Shown: one piece after another, positions 16,922 through 25,821 of the stretch
Layout: the number at the start of each line of letters is the position of its first letter
How positions within the stretch are numbered: the stretch's first letter is position 1
Origin: Chitinophaga polysaccharea
GTDB taxonomy: Bacteria > Bacteroidota > Bacteroidia > Chitinophagales > Chitinophagaceae
Length of the DNA: 64,000 bases
Assembly: GCF_902150045.1 (NCBI RefSeq)
Contig: NZ_CABFVU010000002.1
Coordinates: 1,290,001 to 1,354,000, forward strand
Direction: 5' to 3'
The notes under the pieces: model-generated
What the model saw: the letters and a program-made list of their open reading frames with translations, nothing else
The model's database searches: none
Told to the model about the DNA's origin: nothing
Made by a program: the position numbers and the translations under genes

Positions 16922-19045
16922 ATGGAAACAACAACATACCCAGGAAGCCCGTTCCCTTTAGGCGCTACCTGGAACGGCGAAGGAGTGAATTTTGCATTGT
17001 ACGCTGAAAACGCCACCAGGGTGGAGCTGTGCCTGTTCAACGATCCTGAAGGGGAAGCTTACAACACTGTCCGGCTCCAGGAACGCAGCGCTAACGTGTG
17101 GCATGCATTTCTCCCCGGCGCAAAGCCAGGGCTCCTGTACGGTTATCGTGTGCACGGCCCCTACGAACCATCGGAGGGGCACCGCTTTAACCCCAACAAG
17201 CTGCTGATAGATCCTTACGCAAAAGCAATAAACGGTACTATCAACTGGCATAATTCCCTGTTTGGTTATGAGCCGGGGCATGTAAACGAAGACCTGAGCT
17301 ATAGCGAAACAGACAGCGCTCCTTTTATTCCCGGAAGTGTGGTGATAGATCAACAGTTTGATTGGGGAGATGATAAACCGCCCAGGATCCCTTACCAGCA
17401 AACTATTATTTATGAAACACATGTGAAAGGTTTTACCAAACTGCATCCCGGTATTCCTGAAGAACTACGCGGCACCTACAGGGGGCTGGCGCATCCGGCG
17501 GCTATTGATTATATAAAGCAGCTGGGTATTACCGCGGTAGAGCTGATGCCGGTGCATCATTTTGTGGCCGACCGCCACCTGGTAGATCAGGGACTTACTA
17601 ATTACTGGGGATATAACACCATAGGCTTTTTTGCACCGGATGCGAGATACGCTGCTTCCGGCACCCGTGGGGAACAGGTAAGGGAATTCAAGGAAATGGT
17701 AAAAGCCCTGCATGCTGCCGGTATAGAAGTGATCCTGGATGTGGTATACAACCACACTGCGGAAGGGAATCACCTCGGGCCCACGCTCTCATTTAAAGGA
17801 GTGGATAATGCAGTGTATTACCGGCTTACAGACGATAAAAGATATTACATGGATTATACCGGCACCGGTAATACCCTGAATGCCCGGTTGCCAAATGTGC
17901 TCCGGCTGATCATGGACAGCCTCCGTTACTGGATCACGGAAATGCATGTGGACGGCTTCCGTTTTGACCTGGCTGCTACCCTCGCGCGTGAGCTGCACGA
18001 GGTAGACCGGCTAAGCGCATTCTTCGATATCATTCACCAGGATCCTGTGATTTCACAGGTAAAACTGATTGCAGAGCCCTGGGATATCGGTGAAGGCGGA
18101 TACCAGGTGGGAAAGTTCCCGCCGGGATGGGCGGAATGGAATGGTAAATACCGCGACAGCATCCGCGATTACTGGCGCGGCGCCGATAGCACCCTCGCGG
18201 AATTTGCATCACGCATTACAGGCAGCGCCGATCTTTACAAGGAAGATTACCGCCGCCCTACTGCCAGCGTTAATTTTATTACCGCGCATGATGGTTTTAC
18301 ATTGCACGACCTGGTATCCTACAATGAAAAACATAATGAAGCAAACGGTGAAAACAATAACGATGGCGAAAGCCACAACCGTTCCTGGAACTGCGGTAAT
18401 GAAGGGCCTTCGCAAGACCCGCTGGTAAATACCTTAAGAGCCCGGCAGAAAAGGAATTTTATGGCCACGCTGTTGTTATCACAGGGTATTCCTATGCTGC
18501 TGGCGGGCGATGAAGCCGGAAGAACACAGCAGGGCAACAATAATGCTTACTGCCAGGATAACGAGGTGAGCTGGCTCAACTGGCAGGAGATGGACCAGGA
18601 GCTGATTGCATTTACCCGGAAAATGATAGCCCTCCGTCAGCAACACCCGGTATTCCGCCGTAAGCGCTGGTTCCGGGGCGAGCCGGTGGAAAGTGTAGGG
18701 GTGGAGGATATCGCCTGGTTCCTGCCCGAAGGAACGCCCATGTCAGATGAGCATTGGGATACCTACTTCGCCCGTTCGCTTGGTGTGTATCTTAACGGAC
18801 TGAGTTTGCGTACCCGTGATGAAAAAGGAAATAAGGTCCTGGATGATAGTTTTTACATCATCTTTAACGCACATCATGATGAACTGGCCTTTCAACTGCC
18901 ACCGGCGGAATATGGAGATCACTGGAAAGTAGTGGTCAACACTGCTACCAATGAGGAAGGAGCGGCGTATAAAAGTGGCGATCAGTTGATGGCAGCGGGA
19001 AGATCCCTTATTTTATTAATGAAGGAAGAAGATAAATCAACCTGA
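16922..19045 (+). CDS. glgX: Glycogen debranching enzyme GlgX/TreX
   Basis: A 707-residue GH13 isoamylase-type enzyme that hydrolyses alpha-1,6 branches of glycogen or limit dextrin. An N-terminal CBM48 domain (YPGSPFPLGATWNGEGVNF) leads into the GH13 barrel. The catalytic motifs are DVVYNHTAEG, DGFRFDLAA (nucleophile Asp), LIAEPWDIG (acid Glu) and FITAHDGFTLHD. The start at 16922 is chosen because it opens METTTYPGSPFPLGAT; the in-frame extension to 16814 overlaps the promoter of the divergent operon. It converges with treY (9-bp overlap), and with treY/treZ it completes a TreX-TreY-TreZ route from glycogen to trehalose. Confidence 0.93.
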   Translation: METTTYPGSPFPLGATWNGEGVNFALYAENATRVELCLFNDPEGEAYNTVRLQERSANVWHAFLPGAKPGLLYGYRVHGPYEPSEGHRFNPNKLLIDPYAKAINGTINWHNSLFGYEPGHVNEDLSYSETDSAPFIPGSVVIDQQFDWGDDKPPRIPYQQTIIYETHVKGFTKLHPGIPEELRGTYRGLAHPAAIDYIKQLGITAVELMPVHHFVADRHLVDQGLTNYWGYNTIGFFAPDARYAASGTRGEQVREFKEMVKALHAAGIEVILDVVYNHTAEGNHLGPTLSFKGVDNAVYYRLTDDKRYYMDYTGTGNTLNARLPNVLRLIMDSLRYWITEMHVDGFRFDLAATLARELHEVDRLSAFFDIIHQDPVISQVKLIAEPWDIGEGGYQVGKFPPGWAEWNGKYRDSIRDYWRGADSTLAEFASRITGSADLYKEDYRRPTASVNFITAHDGFTLHDLVSYNEKHNEANGENNNDGESHNRSWNCGNEGPSQDPLVNTLRARQKRNFMATLLLSQGIPMLLAGDEAGRTQQGNNNAYCQDNEVSWLNWQEMDQELIAFTRKMIALRQQHPVFRRKRWFRGEPVESVGVEDIAWFLPEGTPMSDEHWDTYFARSLGVYLNGLSLRTRDEKGNKVLDDSFYIIFNAHHDELAFQLPPAEYGDHWKVVVNTATNEEGAAYKSGDQLMAAGRSLILLMKEEDKST

Positions 19046-21688
19046 TATTTTTTCCAGCAAAGCAACCGGGAAGCGATCCAGCAGCGCCAATGGAAGCTTC
19101 CCGTTTTCTGTTGTCACCGTTTCTCCCGTAAATATATCCCGCCATTGCTGCGGTAAATTATTATCAAGCGGTAACCAGCGCTGTTCAAAATTCCCCGGGC
19201 TCAGCAAAGGCGCTATTACCAGGCAGGCATCGTATTCATATTGCCTTGCATAAGCGATTACCGGGTCCTGCTCCCCGCTGAGCGGCAGATAAGCGCCTTG
19301 CTGAAAGAGTGCGGCATGTGCTTTTCTGAATTGCAAGGCCCTGGTACAGGTAAATAATTTCTCCCACGCAAAACGGCGGTTGTCGTACAGCAGTTTCATT
19401 AACGCCGCGGGATCATCTTTTTCAAGCTGCAGCATGAGTGATAACATATTCATGCGGTCGGGGTAATTTACCGGTTGGCGGTTATCAGGATCTACAAAAC
19501 TAAAGTCCCATAATTCGCAACCCTGGTATATATCCGGTATGCCCGGGGAAGTGATCTTAACCAGCAACTGGCTTAGTGAATACACCTGTGCGTGCTGGTT
19601 GATCTTTTCCATAAACGGGTGGAGGCTTTCCATAAAGCCATGCCCGGGAGAAAACAGCCGGTGGATAAAGTTGATGCAGCTGTTTTCATACCCTTCATCA
19701 GGTTGCGACCAATCACTGTGCTCTTTTGATTCACGCAGTGCTTTAATCAGGTAGGCCGACAAGCGGGGGATAAAATTATTTTCAGGATCATTGCGTTCAG
19801 GGTATCCCGCAATGATGGACTGGTAAATAAAGTACTCGTCATTTTTAGTGGGTGCATGTTCTTCCCGGAAAGCACTGTTCATGGCATACCATTGCTGTAC
19901 CTGTTGTATCCACAGGTCTGGCAGCAGGGTAAGCACGTTTAGCCGTATACGGGCGTCTTCTCCGCGTTTGGTGTCGTGGGTGGCAGTGGCATTCAGTGAG
20001 CCGGGGAACTGCTGTTGCCGTTTAATGCTGCGTTCATGAAAAGTGGCCGGCGTACATTTATGGCCGGCCGGCGAGTCACCCACCTCGTTGTGCGACAGTA
20101 ATGCATTGTACACATAAAACACCGTGTCTTCCACGCCTTTGGCGGTGAGGGGGCCGGTGAACTGCATCAGTCTTTTTAAAAACTTCAGAATAACCGCAGG
20201 CTTTCCGGCCTCTTCTTTCCACCATGAGCGGAACAGGGCAAATTCATCTATTAATGCCGGCGCGCGTTTGACGGCAGCGGTGATGGCTTCTTCCAGGATG
20301 ATGATATCATTATCTGGCAGCGGCCATGAATCCGGGTAGATCCGGTATACAGGCATACATACCATCCATAATCCCAATGCCACTTTCAGCTTCTGGCGGT
20401 CGGTGTTTTTATGCACCAGCCGGTAATGATACAACAGGTATACCAGGTTATCCCATTCGGCGCTGAGTTGCGTTTGGAGTATCATTGTTTTTTTATTCTG
20501 CACCAGCTGTGGATACCTGGCGAGCTCCGGGAACTGCGCCCGGTAAAAGCGGCTGATCTTTTCATCGCCCCATTTATTGGTGAGCAGGTGGTTTACATCC
20601 GACAGGAATTCATAACCGGTGGTACCATCAAGCCCCCATCCGGCAGGAAGTGATTCTTCTTCGCCCAGGATCTTTTCTGCTATAATATAACATGCATCGC
20701 CAAAAAGCTCACGTAACCTGCGTACATAGGTGGCTGGTTCCATCAGCCCATCTATATGATCTATACGTAATCCCTGGATCAGGTTTTCCCGGTATAGCTC
20801 ATGTACGAAGGAATGCCAGGTATCAAACACCTGTTTATCTTCCATACGTAGCGTAATAAGCCCGTTGATAGTGAAGAAGCGGCGGTAATTGATGCGCTGT
20901 GCCGTTTCCTGCCAGTGTGTGAACAGGTAATACTGTTGTTCCAGTAATAAGTTAAGCAGTGCCTCGTGGTTGTTTACTTTTTCCAGGAAGGCAGTAAGTG
21001 CCGGCATTTGGAGCAAGCCGTTAAACAAGGTTTGTTTTTGCCTCCGCCATTCTTCAGGGGGAAGTGCCAGCCGGCCATTCTGCTGTAATGATAACAGGCA
21101 CCCGCGTATCTCCGGGGCTGCATCTTCAAAAGTATCCAGCAGCACATCATAAGCGGTAACAGACAGTGGAAAAGCCAGGCTGCCGGTATTGAACTGAAAG
21201 CCGTTTTCCCCGGCAGTAAATGTGATTTGTTTTTCGGAGATGGCCTGCGGCAAAGGCCTGTCCAGGAAGGGGACCATGAGGCGCCCGTGCAGTTGCGGAT
21301 CGTGGTATTCCCAGTCGATATCAAAGAAATGATACCAGGGAGAAACCGGCCCCCTTTCCAGTACATCCATCAGCCATTCATTGCCGGGATGCAGCGCCAT
21401 ATGATTGGGAACAATGTCCTGTACCCAGGTCATGCCGCGTTGCCGGAGGGAAGCGCTGATCCTGCGCAGGTCGTCCAGTGTGCCAATAGCCGGATTGATC
21501 CGGTAAGGGGCAATACCATCGTAGCCGTGCTGGCTGCCCGGTACAGCATCGAATATAGGAGATGCATAAATAGTGGTGATGCCCAGCTGTTGCAGGTAAT
21601 CAAGTATCTCTTCCAGGTGGGCAAATGTGAATGCATCATTAAACTGAATGCGATAGGTGGAGAGCGGGTAATTGGTATCAGTTTTCAT
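19037..21688 (-). CDS. treY: Malto-oligosyltrehalose synthase TreY
   Basis: An 883-residue GH13_26 enzyme that isomerises the reducing-end alpha-1,4 bond of maltodextrins to the alpha,alpha-1,1 bond of trehalose. Visible family motifs are STYRIQFNDAFTF at the N-terminus, QHGYDGIAPYRINPAIG, QDIVPNHMALH, GLRIDHIDGLMEP (nucleophile region) and IIAEKILGEEE (acid). Near the C-terminus are GIPDIYQGCELWDFSFVDPDNR and YPDRMNML. I prefer the ATG at 21688, giving the usual short N-terminus; two further in-frame starts lie up to 21709. The start overlaps the end of treZ by 11 bp, which suggests translational coupling. Confidence 0.95.
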   Translation of the reverse strand: MKTDTNYPLSTYRIQFNDAFTFAHLEEILDYLQQLGITTIYASPIFDAVPGSQHGYDGIAPYRINPAIGTLDDLRRISASLRQRGMTWVQDIVPNHMALHPGNEWLMDVLERGPVSPWYHFFDIDWEYHDPQLHGRLMVPFLDRPLPQAISEKQITFTAGENGFQFNTGSLAFPLSVTAYDVLLDTFEDAAPEIRGCLLSLQQNGRLALPPEEWRRQKQTLFNGLLQMPALTAFLEKVNNHEALLNLLLEQQYYLFTHWQETAQRINYRRFFTINGLITLRMEDKQVFDTWHSFVHELYRENLIQGLRIDHIDGLMEPATYVRRLRELFGDACYIIAEKILGEEESLPAGWGLDGTTGYEFLSDVNHLLTNKWGDEKISRFYRAQFPELARYPQLVQNKKTMILQTQLSAEWDNLVYLLYHYRLVHKNTDRQKLKVALGLWMVCMPVYRIYPDSWPLPDNDIIILEEAITAAVKRAPALIDEFALFRSWWKEEAGKPAVILKFLKRLMQFTGPLTAKGVEDTVFYVYNALLSHNEVGDSPAGHKCTPATFHERSIKRQQQFPGSLNATATHDTKRGEDARIRLNVLTLLPDLWIQQVQQWYAMNSAFREEHAPTKNDEYFIYQSIIAGYPERNDPENNFIPRLSAYLIKALRESKEHSDWSQPDEGYENSCINFIHRLFSPGHGFMESLHPFMEKINQHAQVYSLSQLLVKITSPGIPDIYQGCELWDFSFVDPDNRQPVNYPDRMNMLSLMLQLEKDDPAALMKLLYDNRRFAWEKLFTCTRALQFRKAHAALFQQGAYLPLSGEQDPVIAYARQYEYDACLVIAPLLSPGNFEQRWLPLDNNLPQQWRDIFTGETVTTENGKLPLALLDRFPVALLEKISG

Positions 21689-23492
21689 AAGCGGTAATTT
21701 CATAAACAACAGCAGATAAGGGTTGTATCACCAGCAGGTTATTACCTTCAGCTTCGGGGAGCGTACCCGGTCCGTTAAATTCCGTGCCTGCGGAATCAAA
21801 TATTTTCCGCAGGTTGCCATGCGTGATAAAAGGTATTGTTTGTGTATGCTTATCGAAGTTAAATACGATCAGCAGTGTTTCGCCATCCATACGGCGTTCC
21901 AGCACCAGGACGTTTTCATTTTCTGCATGATGTACGCGGGCGCTTTCGCGGTTGCCGCCGGAAATGGCCGGGTATTGGCTGCGCAGTAACAACAGTGCTT
22001 TGTAACAGGCCATCAGTGCTGTATTACTGTTACCGGTAGTGTTCCAGCTTAATTTACTTTGCTGAAAAGTGGCAGGCGCCTGCGGGTCCGGCGCTTCACC
22101 GGCATGTGCAAATTCTTTCCTGCGTCCTTCCTGTACCGCTTTTATGAGGCCGGGATCTGTATGGGATGTGAAGAACAGGAAGGGATTTTTTTCCCCGTAT
22201 TCTTCTCCCATAAATAACAAAGGAATAAAGGGAGATAGTATAACGGCAGCAGCAGCCAGTTTCAGCGCTTCAAAACACAGTAACAACGAAAGGCGTTCTC
22301 CCCGCATGCGGTTGCCCACCTGGTCATGATTTTGCGCAAACACCACAAACTGGTGAAAAGGATTGCCGGAAGGAGGTCTGCCGAAATTTCTTTTCCGGTG
22401 CACGGAATACTGGCCGGTATAAACATAGGCATTTTCAAATGATGCGGCCAGGTGCGATACCTCTCCAAAGTCTTCATAATAGCCCTGCCTTTCACCGGTT
22501 AACCTGCTATGCAGCGCATGATGGAATTCATCGGCCCATTGTGCATCCAGTCCATATCCTCCAATGGTTACAGGGTTTATAAAGCGCGGGTTGTTGAGGT
22601 CTATTTCACCGATCAGCACCTTTCTTTTGCCAGTGCGTTCCTGCAGCGCTTTCACGGCGGCGGACAACTTTTCCGTGAAATGCACTGCACTGGTATCAAC
22701 AAAGGCGTGTACTGCATCGAGGCGTAAACCATCCATATGGAACTCTTCCAGCCACATCAGCGCATTCTGAATATAAAAGCTGCGCACACCATCGCTGTAA
22801 GGGCCATCGAAGTTGATAGCAGCACCCCAGGGCGTTTTGTAATGATCGTTGAACCAGGGAGCAAAGTCGGAGAAGTAATTCCCTTCCGGTCCCTGGTGGT
22901 TGTACACTACGTCAAGGATTACCGCTATCCCCATGGCGTGGGCGGCGTTTACAAGTGTTTTCAGGTCATCCGGCGTACCGTAGCTGTTGTGTACCGCAAA
23001 CGGGTATACGCCGTCGTATCCCCAGTTACGTTCGCCAGGAAACTGTGCTACAGGCATTAGCTCAATAGCAGTAATACCCAGCTCTTTCAGGTAGTGCAGT
23101 TGTTGTATAATGCCGCGGAAGGTACCCTCTGAAGAAAAAGTACCGGTATGGATTTCATAGATGATCATTTTTTCCGGTTCAATGCCGGTCCAGTGGTCAT
23201 CGGTAAATTTGAACGATGCTTCAGGAACAGCGGAGGGGCCATGTACGCCTTCGGGCTGCCAGCGCGAAGCGGGATCGGGCCGCTGCAGGGTATTATCCAG
23301 CAGGTAAGTATACCGGGCACCGGGGTATATATCCGTTACCGTTAGTTCCCAGTAGCCGTTGCCTGCCGGCGTCATTGGCAGTTGCCTGTCTGCCAGCTGC
23401 AGCGCCACTTCCTTACGGAGAGGAGCCCATAGCCGGAAGGTGGCAGCGCCTTCGTTGTTGATGAATGTTCCTGTAAGATCGTATTTATCCAT
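21678..23492 (-). CDS. treZ: Malto-oligosyltrehalose trehalohydrolase TreZ
   Basis: A 604-residue GH13_10 enzyme that releases trehalose from maltooligosyl trehalose. An N-terminal CBM48-like domain (FRLWAPLRKEVALQL) precedes the barrel. Catalytic segments are DVVYNHQGPEGNY, GLRLDAVHAFVDTS (nucleophile), LIGEIDLNNPRF (acid) and FAQNHDQVGNR. The motif LFMGEEYGEKNPFLFFTSH is characteristic of TreZ. It lies 4 bp downstream of malQ and overlaps treY, so malQ-treZ-treY form one transcription unit. Confidence 0.95.
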   Translation of the reverse strand: MDKYDLTGTFINNEGAATFRLWAPLRKEVALQLADRQLPMTPAGNGYWELTVTDIYPGARYTYLLDNTLQRPDPASRWQPEGVHGPSAVPEASFKFTDDHWTGIEPEKMIIYEIHTGTFSSEGTFRGIIQQLHYLKELGITAIELMPVAQFPGERNWGYDGVYPFAVHNSYGTPDDLKTLVNAAHAMGIAVILDVVYNHQGPEGNYFSDFAPWFNDHYKTPWGAAINFDGPYSDGVRSFYIQNALMWLEEFHMDGLRLDAVHAFVDTSAVHFTEKLSAAVKALQERTGKRKVLIGEIDLNNPRFINPVTIGGYGLDAQWADEFHHALHSRLTGERQGYYEDFGEVSHLAASFENAYVYTGQYSVHRKRNFGRPPSGNPFHQFVVFAQNHDQVGNRMRGERLSLLLCFEALKLAAAAVILSPFIPLLFMGEEYGEKNPFLFFTSHTDPGLIKAVQEGRRKEFAHAGEAPDPQAPATFQQSKLSWNTTGNSNTALMACYKALLLLRSQYPAISGGNRESARVHHAENENVLVLERRMDGETLLIVFNFDKHTQTIPFITHGNLRKIFDSAGTEFNGPGTLPEAEGNNLLVIQPLSAVVYEITAYEN

Positions 23493-23496
23493 AAGA

Positions 23497-25005
23497 TCAA
23501 CGGTTATATAGCTGTGTCCATTTTTTTAACCTGGTAATTGTTTTTTTGCTGAATTGCCCCGGGAGCATTCTCCAGGCCCAATGCTGCCCGTCTGCTGCAG
23601 GTTTGTTCATCCTGGCAGCGGATCCCAGTCCCAGTACATCCTGCATAGGCAGTATGGCATTGGAGGCTACGGAAGCATATATCATGCGCCCCAGCAGGAG
23701 GTGTATCTTTTTTTTACCTGGTACGATGCCGCTGTATTGTTTAAGGTGATTTTGTTCTACAGCGGAGGCATCTTCCTGCAACCATCCGGTCGAGGTATTG
23801 TTGTCATGCGTGCCGGTGTAAGCATAGCAGTGTTGCGGATACTGGTGAGGTATATGAGTACTTGCGGGCATGTCATCTCCAAACGCAAACTGTAATACTT
23901 TCATCCCGGGTAAGCTGAACCGGTCTCTCAGATCGGTTACCGTTTTATCAATATCGCCCAGGTCTTCCGCCACGAAAGGGTTGCCGGGGAAGGCGCTGAT
24001 CATGGCCTTCAGCAGGTCGCCGCCAGGGCCCGGCTGCCATGTGCCAGTTTTAGCATCAGGTGATGAAGCAGGTACTTCCCAAAAGGCGGCAAAGGCCCTG
24101 AAGTGATCCAGCCGCAGCAGGTGGAACCAATGCATGTTTCGTTTAATTCTTTGCAGCCACCATTCGTACTTCGTTTTTTTAAGCTCCTGCCAGCTGTAGA
24201 TGGGCATATTCCACCGTTGCCCGTTCTCGTTGAAATAATCCGGCGGTACCCCGGCTACACTGGTCATATTACCTTTATTGTCCAGCAGGAAAAGCTCACG
24301 GTGGCTCCATACATCCGCCGCAGTGTGACTGATATAGAAAGGAAGGTCTCCGAATAAACTGATATTGCGCTGATCGCAGTACATTTTCAGCTGCTGCCAT
24401 TGCCGGTCAAAAATAAACTGCCACCATTGTTCCTTTAAACTGATAGCAGCATATTCACTGTTGAGCACCGCCTCTTTTTTACGGTCGGCTGCATCCCACT
24501 CCTGCCAGGGCTTGCCGCCGTATTTGGCAGACAAGGCCTTATAGGTGGTATAGCTTTTCAGCCATGCTGCTTCCCTGTTGCAAAACTCTTTGAATTCTGT
24601 CGCCAGTTCAGGATATCCGCCGTTGTTAAAATTCAGCCATGCCGATTCCAGCATGGCCAGTTTATATCTTGCTGCTGCTTTGAAATCAACAGTATCTGTC
24701 TGCGGCAGATGATATTTTATCAATGTCGATCTATCCAGTAAGCCTTCTTCCACCAGCAGTTCGGGGCTGATCAGGAGGATGTTTCCCGCCATGGCCGATA
24801 AGGCGCTGTAAGGCGAAGCATTGGAGATATCAATAGGGTTTACCGGTAACACCTGCCATATCCGCTGACCGCTGTCGTACAGCTGATCGGCGAACTTCCG
24901 CGCGGCAGGCCCGAGGTCTCCCATTCCAAAAGGGCCGGGCAGGGAGGTAATGTGCAGTAATATTCCTGCCCTCCTTGCCGTTTTGCCGGAAGGTGTTAAT
25001 GCCAT
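23497..25005 (-). CDS. malQ: 4-alpha-glucanotransferase MalQ (amylomaltase)
   Basis: A 502-residue GH77 enzyme that disproportionates maltodextrins, supplying longer chains to TreY. Visible motifs: RRAGILLHITSLPGPFGMGD at the N-terminus, LPFYISHTAADVW, LLRLDHFRAFAAFWEVPA (nucleophile region), PFVAEDLGDID (acid region) and YTGTHDNNTSTGW. Length is that of the short bacterial amylomaltases without the MalQ N-terminal domain. It is the first metabolic gene of the unit, 25 bp after the receiver-like gene and 4 bp before treZ. Confidence 0.95.
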   Translation of the reverse strand: MALTPSGKTARRAGILLHITSLPGPFGMGDLGPAARKFADQLYDSGQRIWQVLPVNPIDISNASPYSALSAMAGNILLISPELLVEEGLLDRSTLIKYHLPQTDTVDFKAAARYKLAMLESAWLNFNNGGYPELATEFKEFCNREAAWLKSYTTYKALSAKYGGKPWQEWDAADRKKEAVLNSEYAAISLKEQWWQFIFDRQWQQLKMYCDQRNISLFGDLPFYISHTAADVWSHRELFLLDNKGNMTSVAGVPPDYFNENGQRWNMPIYSWQELKKTKYEWWLQRIKRNMHWFHLLRLDHFRAFAAFWEVPASSPDAKTGTWQPGPGGDLLKAMISAFPGNPFVAEDLGDIDKTVTDLRDRFSLPGMKVLQFAFGDDMPASTHIPHQYPQHCYAYTGTHDNNTSTGWLQEDASAVEQNHLKQYSGIVPGKKKIHLLLGRMIYASVASNAILPMQDVLGLGSAARMNKPAADGQHWAWRMLPGQFSKKTITRLKKWTQLYNR

Positions 25006-25030
25006 ATGTTGCTGTTTAAGCGGTAACAGA

Positions 25031-25540
25031 TCACGCAGATAAGCGACGTGGCGCTTCGATGGCGGTTACGCTGTTTTCCATCATTTCCCTTATCCGTGAA
25101 GCCACGTTGTTCAGTATGGGTACTTCCTCTGTCGTTTTTGCCAGATGATAATCTTTTTCAAAAATCACTTTAAGCGCATCCCTTAAATAATAAATATCAG
25201 GCTGTTTTACCAGGCAGTCAGTAAAACCGGTTGCGTTAAGCTCAAACGTGGACAGTTGTTCCTTCGGTGCCGCAAAGTGCAGCACAGGTACAGTGGCTAT
25301 TCCCTTTAGCTGGCGGAGTTGCCTGATAAATAAGGCAGCATGTGCTACGGGGATCGCAGAACTGATGAATATATAGTCGGGAACAAAGCCGGTATTTCTT
25401 TTAAGCCAGGCAAGTGCATCAGTAGTGTTGTCCTGGCAAACACAGGCGTGGTTCACTTTCAGCAGGTCAAGGGACAAGTAAAATTGAATACGCTGATCTG
25501 CTTTTTCTTCAATAAGAAGGCTGGTAATTTTGTTTCTCAT
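25031..25540 (-). CDS. Degenerate response-regulator receiver-like protein
   Basis: A 169-residue single-domain protein with the alternating hydrophobic-strand/helix pattern of a CheY-like receiver: strand ITSLLIEEKADQ, strand PDYIFISSAIP, strand VPVLHFAAP, strand FTDCLVKQPD. Compared with the receiver consensus, the phospho-acceptor aspartate position in the third strand reads S (FISSAIP) and the switch Ser/Thr position reads A (HFAAP), while the lysine in LVKQPD is kept. It is therefore likely a pseudo-receiver that cannot be phosphorylated normally. No DNA-binding domain is attached. I chose the ATG at 25540 over an in-frame TTG at 25549. It leads the malQ-treZ-treY unit. Confidence 0.7.
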   Translation of the reverse strand: MRNKITSLLIEEKADQRIQFYLSLDLLKVNHACVCQDNTTDALAWLKRNTGFVPDYIFISSAIPVAHAALFIRQLRQLKGIATVPVLHFAAPKEQLSTFELNATGFTDCLVKQPDIYYLRDALKVIFEKDYHLAKTTEEVPILNNVASRIREMMENSVTAIEAPRRLSA

Positions 25541-25721
25541 ACGACACAATATTGGGATCTGGTTATTTTTACTTCCGGGAAAAACAAATCAGGTGCCGGA
25601 TGATGATGTAATGGCATAATGGCTGTGGTAGCGGGTTGAAGTGGGGAGGCATTTTTTGAGAGTGGGGATATTATCACTCATCTGTGTAATAATGCCGCAG
25701 TACCAACCAGGCTGAAGGGCT

Positions 25722-25777
25722 TGCCAGGACAAGCTGGCAGGCTCATGTGAAGGCCCTGCTTGTGTAGGCTTCACATG
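25722..25777. repeat. Two consecutive inverted repeats upstream of ligD
   Basis: TGCCAG (25722-25727) pairs with CTGGCA (25734-25739), and CATGTGAAG (25744-25752) pairs perfectly with CTTCACATG (25769-25777). Both lie in the 281-bp gap between the receiver-like gene and ligD. They could be operators or RNA hairpins; nothing in the sequence decides between these. Confidence 0.5.
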
Positions 25778-25821
25778 CATAGGAATTAGTTTTCTGGCAT
25801 AAGAATTACTGTTGAAAGGAT

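Noticed and set aside
25589-25780. A 63-codon minus-strand frame upstream of ligD.
   Set aside because: It covers the two inverted repeats, has no recognisable domain, and its composition is unlike neighbouring proteins.
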